From the NCBI GenBank assembly GCA_021234155.1, contig JAJEKV010000033.1, positions 15,323,422-15,387,421 on the forward strand: a stretch of 64,000 nucleotides of DNA, given 5' to 3'. The notes under the pieces are model-generated. The model made no database searches and had not been told where the DNA came from. It saw only the letters and a program-made list of their open reading frames with translations. The stretch is from Isoetes taiwanensis (lineage: Eukaryota; Streptophyta; Lycopodiopsida; Isoetales; Isoetaceae). Below are positions 57,164-64,000 of the stretch, in pieces (the stretch's first letter is position 1; each line of letters begins with the position of its first letter). The translations under genes were made by a program, and so were the position numbers.

Positions 57164-58383
57164 TCAAATCTGTGAGCGTTGAGGATTTGTTTTGCCGAGG
57201 CCGGATCGCATTCGAGGAACCATGACGGGGGGCATGAAAGGAAGTTCTGTGAGAGCAACACCTCGAGAAGAAACATTGACCGAGTGATTGACCAATTCAA
57301 TGGCCTGCTCCAGAGACTTGGGACGCAGGTATTCGGTCATGAGTCGAATGGCAGGAGGAAGGCCCTGTAGAAACCAGACGAGGATCCGGCTTTGCGTGGG
57401 GTACTCCGAGTTTACCGACGAGAATGTGAAGACGGTCCGCAAAAATCCCCGGCTGACTCCGGGGCTCTTGCCGAAGGTCATTGAGTTGCTTGAGGAGTAA
57501 TTGATCATCGCCCCGTGGTGCCGTAATGAGACGTAAAGGCGCTTTTCATTTCTTGCCAACTTTGTTTCCGGTGACTCTTATTGGCCATTAACCACGATGA
57601 GGGGCCTCCGGCGTGGTCGAAAAGATATGAAATTTAAGTTAGGGCTGAGCATGACCATTCAAATGGCCAAGGCTTCAAATTCCTCCATGTGTGCCGGGCA
57701 CTCGATCCGAGGTTTGCCTTTAGTGTTGCCAAAAGTGGGATAAGTCAACTTCAAATTATGAGAGGGCGATGAAGGCGAATCCGGCGCATAGATAGGTGGA
57801 TTCGGTGGAGGATATGCGTAAGCATAGAGGGTGGTACAAACCGAGACCGGAGAGCAAGGGGGTGGAACCGAAAAAACATGTGGTCCAGCAAAAGCAGCAT
57901 CTGGTGGGGAAGGGTTGTGGGAGCCATCCTCATTAGGCTTGAGATCAGTGGTTTGGTAAACAGGAAGAGCATGTTGAAAAGATGGAGAAGACTGAAAGTC
58001 GTGAACGTGGGTAGGGCCAAAAGACACTTGATGGTAGCCCATCCCACCAGGATGTGAAGAAGGTTGGGATGGGAGAGGGGTGTGGCCTGAAGGAATATTG
58101 ATATAGGTGCTGTCAGGAGTCTGGAAATAGTGAGGCGTGGGCTGAACAGGGATAGATTGTGGAGATTGCGGTTGTGAACAGTGACGACACACAGGGGAAG
58201 ACCCTGGTCGAGAATAAGCACGAGGGGTAGGAGGTGCCGACTGAGCTCGTGAGCAGATACGACCTCCCTCAATGTCATAAGCAATGTCATGCATATCCCG
58301 AACAGCCTCGTGTCGTTGATGACGCTTCAATCGAGCCGCCGCTTGGCAAAGAAGTTCTTCAGAGTGAAACCTCGAAAGCGCAT
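57164..58383 (-). pseudogene. gag of element B (frameshifted)
   Basis: Starts at ATG 58383 (MYALSRFHSEELLCQAAARL), then the Pro/Ser-rich N-terminal domain, LKLTYPTFGNTKGKPRI and HMEEFEALAI to a stop at 57659. Sequence continues in other frames: SPETKLARNEK, then a short wrong-frame stretch, then QSRILVWFLQGLPPAIRLMT to 57164. At least three frame changes separate capsid parts that are contiguous in element A. Knuckles continue in the next entry. Confidence 0.85.
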
Positions 58384-58428
58384 ACATGATGGAAGGAAAA
58401 GAAAGATCAGACCCGCAAATGGCGACAA

Positions 58429-59221
58429 AGTTTGGGGTCCGGGTTCGAACTCCCCGCAAGACAGCCCTCCGTGAGGACCCTTGATCTAACAGAGAATCCG
58501 AGCCGTCACGCGGGATTTGCAAGAAAAACAAGGAAAAGGAAAAAGAAAACAAAAGAGAACAATGAGATCACAATAATGAGCTTCCTTGATGTCAATGAAG
58601 ATACATGAGCTCTCGAAATCGAGAGAAACTGAAATGAGACAAGACTCAAAACTCATCTAAAAACTCATGTGCTAGCGCTACTCATATATATAGTACAATG
58701 GCCTTTGGCCCAATATAGACACTCTGACTGATTTCGGTGCCGACTCCTGGAAGGAGGCCTGATTTGCAGGAATGCTGGCGGTGCCTCTTGAAGTGCCTGA
58801 AATCACGCTGACGCTGACGCGGGCGGTGACGGGCCGTCACTTGTCTGAGCGCCGCCTCTTGGTAGCAGACGCGGGCTTTGACTGCGTGGTCTGCTGCTTG
58901 GTCTTTTGCTGGGCCTTTGACGACTGACCCGTGCCTGGCTGTAGATCCTTGGCCTTGACTTGGTCCGTCATATGCATATTGAAATTGGAAAGTTTTATTC
59001 GTTCCTATCTCAATGAAAGAAGTATAAGCCCTTTCTACTCTCATAGAAGATCCCTTTTCTCGATCCAAGACTAAACAAGTTTGAAGAAATTCCATTGTTT
59101 CGGGCTGCTGCATTGATCCGGGTAATCCATAGATGACGAAAATCTCTTTTTCGTTTACCTTTATCTCGATGGGGAGAAACTAAAGCCTTTATTACTTGTT
59201 GTAGGAGGCACAGGACTAACA
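58429..59221 (-). repeat. Element B 5' LTR, interrupted
   Basis: 793 bp, of which 58978-59202 is foreign. It lacks 15 bp of normal LTR sequence at the insertion point and has lost a few short G-rich pieces near its gag-side end. The terminal CA has become CT. Confidence 0.92.
58978..59202 (-). pseudogene. Nuclear plastid DNA insert with rpl20 fragment
   Basis: Minus-strand translation from 59202 gives [20 protein letters not shown] and [19 protein letters not shown], clearly plastid ribosomal protein L20 (the rRNA-binding central helices), ending at about 59073 where normal rpl20 would continue. The remaining 95 bp (frame with [20 protein letters not shown]) are unidentified, possibly another organellar piece. 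It replaced 15 bp of the LTR, as expected for organelle DNA used as filler during break repair. Confidence 0.85.
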
Positions 59222-59226
59222 CTCAG

Positions 59227-60060
59227 CAAAAAACCCAATATACGAAGTAATAAGTTAGATAGACTAGTACAAATATTGGGCTTAAATCTTGGATATGAAG
59301 TCGCCAAAGCAGAGTATGTAGTAGACCCTTGAGAATAGGCAGATCGTAAATATATTTCGATGCATAACTTAGCATGCAAATATGAAAAAGTCTTATCTCG
59401 CCAAAACCTTCTGGTGTGCCTTTTGCTAGTTTTTTTTTTCTGTTTGATTTATTTAAAGTACCCACTGGAGTAAGTTTATTGGCTCATTATAAGTGGCATT
59501 TTAGATACATTAAACAAAAACATCATAGGGATGCATTAAGATGAATAAGTTACCTAGCTTTAAAATTCAATTGGACTATAGCATGCTCTAGGCTATTTTT
59601 TTTAGGGTCATAATCAAGAGAGTTCTAGGATCTCTTGTCATGTAATCTTTGAAAGCATCAAGTTTTCCCGAGCTTCCTTTCCTTTGTCTCTCTGTGTCAA
59701 TGCTGCTCAATTACTTGTTGAGCGTCATTACTCAGAGAAGCAGTGAAATAGAGGCTCGCAGAAATATTGGTGCTTCTAAAGGTGCCGTGAATGGGCTTTC
59801 AAGCACTCTGATTGATTACCAATCTCGAAAATGGGAGCTTAGTTGCTTGCTAGGGTTCGTCCTCTAACACTTTAGTTCAAAGTTAAGTTCTAGTTTTAAG
59901 TTCTAAGGTGATCATTGACCACTATTGTAGATTTCTTTTTCCCTTGTACGGAGTCACATTTTTTCAGATGTCTCTAATATATAATTGTAATATGGCCGAT
60001 AAGAAGGCAGCTTAAATGTACTCATATAGTATATATTTTCTATGTTTAGTATTGCAAATG
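59227..60060. other. Intergenic DNA
   Basis: No supportable feature. Confidence 0.5.
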
Positions 60061-60096
60061 TGTAAGCGCCAAAAATTTTTAGAAAAATGCAGGTGT

Positions 60097-60114
60097 TTCT
60101 GGAATCTTCTGGAA
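60097..60114 (+). promoter_or_regulatory. Perfect four-unit heat-shock element
   Basis: TTCTGGAATCTTCTGGAA is an exact TTCnnGAAnnTTCnnGAA array, the high-affinity site for trimeric heat-shock factors, 82 bp before the TATA box. Further TTCTAGA half-sites follow at about 60123 and 60167. Confidence 0.75.
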
Positions 60115-60196
60115 CGTACCAGTTCTTCTAGAGGCCCCGATGGTTCTGGAGGCTTCAATTGTGGGTTCTAGAGAGATGTGGATCCCTCTATCTTGG

Positions 60197-60204
60197 TATA
60201 AATA
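60197..60204 (+). promoter_or_regulatory. TATA box
   Basis: GGTATAAATATAGAGG, a consensus plant TATA box downstream of the heat-shock elements. Confidence 0.6.
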
Positions 60205-60499
60205 TAGAGGAGCCGAACACGCTGAAGTTGAAGTCGATGTTTATAGTAGCCGGTGTAAGCGAAGGATTTCTGTGGCAATCGTCCTGTTTCTGATAAAAAT
60301 TTTGAGAAAGCTTAGCCGTGACTATACATTTGTTGAGATAGAAATCCGGCTTTTCTCAAAGAGCATAAATACCAGATCTTTTTCGCGAGAGCAAGTTGTC
60401 TGGACGCCCAGTGGAAGGAATAGAAGCTAGCTGCTTTAAGCTTTGCTAGTCTGCTGTAGAAAAGCAAGGCTTGCACTACTCGTATTTTGCTCAATAGCA

Positions 60500-61029
60500 A
60501 TGAATTGATTCCATAGGAGTAGCGGATTCCTTCCTCCAGAATATGCTTGCCCGGAAAACCTATTTGCTTGGAAAGGCTACTCTTATGGACAAGTTCGAAC
60601 TCAGATTAGCGCTAACAGACTTTGAAGCAAACGGCTGACATACAGAGTAATTTCGAAGGGCTATTGCCAGATCGCGATCTTGCAGTGTTTTCGCTTCATC
60701 TGCTTCAAAGCTTTGAACTCCGCTTCAAATCCCTGTCGATAACACGTTGTTTGAAGGGTGAATTCTGGTGTTTATTTTTGTTAGTGTCCACTTTCCTAAT
60801 TGCCATTTCTTGCAGATATTTTTGGAAGGCCCTAGTTAGGATGCAAGGTGCGTTACCATGACACACAAAAGGACACAATGATGTTACGATCTGCCAATGA
60901 ATGCAAAAATGACTTTTGATATCTATCCTTACATGTTTTGTGCATTGATTGATGAAATAGGCTATGAGATGGCAGATCAATTACAGATGGCAAGGGCTTT
61001 GGAAGTTGGGTAAGAGGTTACAAAACCAA
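60500..61029. other. Intergenic DNA
   Basis: No supportable feature. Confidence 0.45.
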
Positions 61030-61887
61030 GCTTGCAATATTGCAGGAAAGGCAAGCTTCACAAGATTGCAGGATTAATTATGAATGGAAAGCCTTATGGC
61101 CTTGGTGAGTATCTGGTTGCAGTGCAGCTTTTGGGACAATATAAAAGTGTGATTTTCTGTTTTGTTGTAGCTTTATAGATAAGCATGTGTTGAGCTTTAG
61201 AAGCAAGCGAACAATATAACATGTTTTGTGGCTATGGTGTCATCTTGATGTTGTTAGTTGACCGCATGGCAGAACCTTATAACCATCTTCAAGGTCAAGA
61301 GGCGGGCAGTTTACATGGATATATTAAAGTGTTGCTTTTAGCTTGTGAAATGGCAGCCAATTAGCAAAATGGCAGCCAACTAGCAAATCAATCAACTATC
61401 TCCATGGCGGGAAAACAAAGGATAATGAGGAGGTGCAAGTTAAAGTTGATCTGATTGCTTGGTGCTTTCAAAAATCCATTATCACTGTTAGCCCATATGA
61501 CCATTGCTTTGCAATGAAGGATATGCTTGCAATATTGCAGGAAAGGCAAGCTTCACAAGATTGCAGGATTAATTATGAATGGAAAGGGCCTTATGGCCTT
61601 GGTGAGTATCTGGTTGCAGTGCAGCTTTTGGGACAATATAAAAGTGTGATTTTCTGTTTTGTTGTAGCTTTATAGATAAGCATGTGTTGAGCTTTAAAAG
61701 CAAGCGAACAATATAACATGTTTTGTGGCTATGGTGTCATCTTGATGTTGTTAGTTGACCGCATGGCAGAACCTTATAACCATCTTCAAGGTCAAGAGGC
61801 GGGCAGTTTACATGGATATATTAAAGTGTTGCTTTTAGCTTGTGAAATGGCAGCCAATTAGCAAAATGGCAGCCAACTAGCAAATCA
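61030..61887 (+). repeat. Tandem duplication of a 362-bp block, period about 495 bp
   Basis: GCTTGCAATATTGCAGGAAA... to ...GGCAGCCAACTAGCAAATCAA at 61030-61392 recurs at 61525-61887, nearly identical. A short coding-like stretch inside (ASQDCRINYEWKGPYGLG followed by a GTGAGT donor-like site) is unrecognised. The second copy runs directly into the 2-kb repeat. Confidence 0.9.
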
Positions 61888-63864
61888 AACCTGAGAAGGG
61901 CTCAAACCTTCTTGTGCCCTAAATTGCATGGCTTTTTGTTTTTTATTTTCTTCATATGAAATATGCAACATTGCACTTATCGAGATGAAACATACAAAAC
62001 CCATTCTTTAGAAGCATGCAAATCCACCATAGATATTTGCGACATAATCAAGGTGTAAATCCATGATACATCTAACATGTCATTTGTCTTGTTTTGTGAA
62101 TGCTATCTTTTTATGTTTCTATTAGATAATTTACATTAAACCTTAACGATATTACTTTGGTTGGGGAGCCATGGGTTTAGCTGGTGTATTTGTGAAAAGT
62201 AACGTTTTAGGCTTAGAAAGGATTCAATTTATGATTTTCTCTAGTACTTTATCTCTCGAGGTTTTTCAGCTAGAGCGATCTTTCCGTGTACTTGTGAAAT
62301 ATCTTGCAGATTGGAATCAGAGCGCATCGAAATATGCTCTTGGTTTATAGAGATTGAAACCCTAGATTGCAAGAGCGTTTGCCATTTGGTTTTGCAAGAG
62401 GGCGATATTTGCGGGGAGGATTCAAAACACATGTTGTGAATGTGTTTATTCAAAGAGGTAATGAATGCTATAACCTAATTCCGTTAGTCATACTTTGATG
62501 TGCATGAACCGCCATCCTTGCCGAGTAATTTGTCAATGTTTCTTCCTCAAAATCTATTCGCTTCTTTCGTTTGTCCTATACAATGCCCGGGCTAGTGCCC
62601 ATCCATAACTCTTGATTTGAAGGGAATAATGGCATTGATTTTGTCGCATCTAGCTGCATTCTACATATATTAGGTATCTTGTCGATGAGAATAGGCGGTA
62701 GACACATCGATGATGTGCCTTTGTTGGTAATGGCCCATCTAGGCACGGAAGACAAGAAAAGAATTTTCAAGCCACCAAGTATTAGTGTTGATTTATATGG
62801 TGCTTTAACAAAGCACACACACAAAACAAAGACAGACAAAGGGAAAAAAACCATGCATGTGAAGATCTGCAGCAGCTATATAAAATTGTTCGAAATTGCA
62901 AGATCCAAGTGGTCCATATAGGCGAGGGAGGAACTTCCCCGTTACAAGGTCTTTTCTCTGCAAACTTTTCTAAAATGGGAGTCATATGGTCATGTCGAAA
63001 TTAACCTTTTTAAGTATTACAAAAACAAGATGTTAAAGATAAAACTCGGCTATGCCATGGATACCATGCCACACATTATTAAGTTTTTCTATCATAACAC
63101 ACATGATGCTTCACTCTCACCCACCTCTCAACATTTCTTTTTTATGTGCAAAATTCGGCTTGGAGAAATTTTGGAGAAATTTGTATCTAATAACAATCAT
63201 TATGGGGCTTGCGCAAACTATCCTTATTTCTTTGCTCCCATTTTTTCAGTCATCGCACTATTGGACTTTCGTCAGAGCACTTTCGGAGCATGTTATCTTT
63301 CTAATGGGCGTGTTAGTGTGTTTGCATAAACTGGTTATGTATGGGGATGAGCCTGTGGTGATTACAACTATTGTTTAATTGTTTATGACCTTGGGGCAGC
63401 GTTATATGCAACTAGAATACCGTAGAGAGGTGGAAACCGGGTACATTTGATGTTGTTGATCATAGTCATCAACTCTTCCATATTCGACTTATTGCAGAGC
63501 ATATACTCATTGTCATGCCACCTGCTTTGTCCGAAATGTAGAGATGTGACGGGTTGTAGTTTGTAGTTGAAAATAGTTGAAAGTTTCGAACCTATTATAG
63601 ACATCAATTACCCTACATATTTCAAATTTAGCAATAATTGCATGATAAGTTTCATTTAATTGTCGTGTCTATGCTATGTGGTTGAGATGCAGAATTATCT
63701 TATACATTGACCCAATACATTTTGTACCAACTCTATATGAGGGCAACCCTCTGCAGTAGCACTTTGTTTGGGTTGGCATGTAATGTTGATATAGTGTCTT
63801 TTCAGGAATCTGATTGTATATTTGTGATCAGCACACTTAAATTAAACATATATTACATCATTAA
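61887..63864 (+). repeat. 2-kb dispersed repeat, copy 2
   Basis: Same orientation as the copy at 34539-36526, with small indels spread throughout. Here it continues into the 120-bp block also found at 49826, so copy 1 is probably 3'-truncated. Confidence 0.9.
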
Positions 63865-63983
63865 GGCTACGACTTATCTAAGTGAAACACTCTATACATG
63901 GCTTTTCTGGCATGTGTGGCAATCATGCCTATGAGAGATTGATTAGTTCCATTGGAAGTTTTGAAGAAATGGGGTTACACTTA

Positions 63984-64000
63984 TCCTATATTATAAAGTT
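63984..64000 (+). mobile_element. 5' end of another Helitron, running off the window
   Basis: TCCTATATTATAAAGTT preceded by A resembles the 5' ends at 44507 and 11531 (TCTTATATTATAAT). Its boundary coincides exactly with the loss of identity to 49826-49949, where the undisturbed site reads CTTA/TTC. Confidence 0.65.

Larger units (their letters stand above)
50409..59221 (-). mobile_element. Element B: Ty3/gypsy LTR retrotransposon, minus strand, with nested insertions
   Basis: Same family as element A. The 3' LTR is 50409-50998 and the 5' LTR 58429-59221 (it contains a 225-bp insert). The target duplication CTCAG stands at 50404-50408 and 59222-59226, so this is one insertion. Order on the minus strand: LTR, gag, linker, protease, beginning of RT, then 1.5 kb of foreign DNA (about 53493-55031), then the 3' ORF and LTR. 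RT body, RNase H and integrase are missing. Outside a variable end of about 100 bp, its two LTRs differ at only about six positions in some 480 bp, so insertion is younger than that of element A. Confidence 0.92.
60061..60500 (+). mobile_element. Copia-like LTR or promoter remnant with heat-shock elements
   Basis: From TGTAAGCGCC (60061) the sequence has a dense cluster of TTCTGGAA/TTCTAGA motifs (60097-60170), a strong TATAAATA box at 60197-60204 and no internal gene. This looks like the U3/R part of a copia-type LTR. I find no tRNA-Met primer-binding site, partner LTR or clear target duplication, so it would be a solo or truncated LTR; the right edge is a guess. Confidence 0.4.

Overview
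The window reads as transposon-rich, gene-poor nuclear DNA of a land plant. Evidence: introns with GT..AG borders, plant-type Ty3/gypsy and copia-type LTR sequence, Helitron termini, a nuclear copy of plastid rpl20, and decayed copies of plant genes (ribosomal protein P0, a DEG9-like protease, an O-fucosyltransferase-like enzyme). The lineage cannot be fixed from sequence alone; the rpl20 wording ([18 protein letters not shown]) looks more like a non-flowering plant than a eudicot, but this is inference. I see no intact, confidently functional host gene, no tRNA or rRNA gene and no CRISPR array.

Layout. 1-9.6 kb: AT-rich intergenic DNA with small tandem repeats and one O-fucosyltransferase-like fragment (6.5-6.8 kb). 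9,629-11,531: a minus-strand Helitron filled by about 1.65 kb of almost pure C/T sequence. 11.5-20 kb: intergenic DNA with a broken secreted His/Pro-rich protein gene, a broken coiled-coil gene and small foldback elements. 20.6-22.1 kb: a P0 fragment joined almost directly to a DEG9 fragment, followed by a 440-bp foldback. 25,975-33,619: element A, a complete-ended Ty3/gypsy retrotransposon (TSD CCTGC) that has lost protease to integrase core. 34.5-36.5 and 61.9-63.9 kb: two direct copies of an unknown 2-kb repeat. 36.6-44.5 kb: a decayed two-gene locus, with a DUF7869 transposase-like gene on the minus strand and a second gene on the plus strand, divergently arranged and laced with about 19 copies of a 22-bp GC-cored palindrome. 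44,507-48,925: a plus-strand Helitron. 50,409-59,221: element B, a second member of the same gypsy family on the minus strand (TSD CTCAG), with nested insertions including a plastid rpl20 piece inside its 5' LTR. 60.06-60.5 kb: a copia-like LTR/promoter with a perfect heat-shock element. 63,984-end: the start of another Helitron, whose boundary is confirmed by an unoccupied paralogous site at 49.95 kb.

How the parts relate. Elements A and B are complementary wrecks of one retrotransposon family: B keeps protease and the beginning of RT, while A keeps the integrase tail, an antisense ORF with its own TATA box, and the start of a long 3' ORF. That 3' ORF (coiled coil plus conserved C-terminal region) is present in both and runs through the polypurine tract into the LTR, ending in a lysine/arginine tail. 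It is one of two candidates for an undescribed system here. The other is the divergent DUF7869 / ParB-like gene pair with its palindrome arrays.
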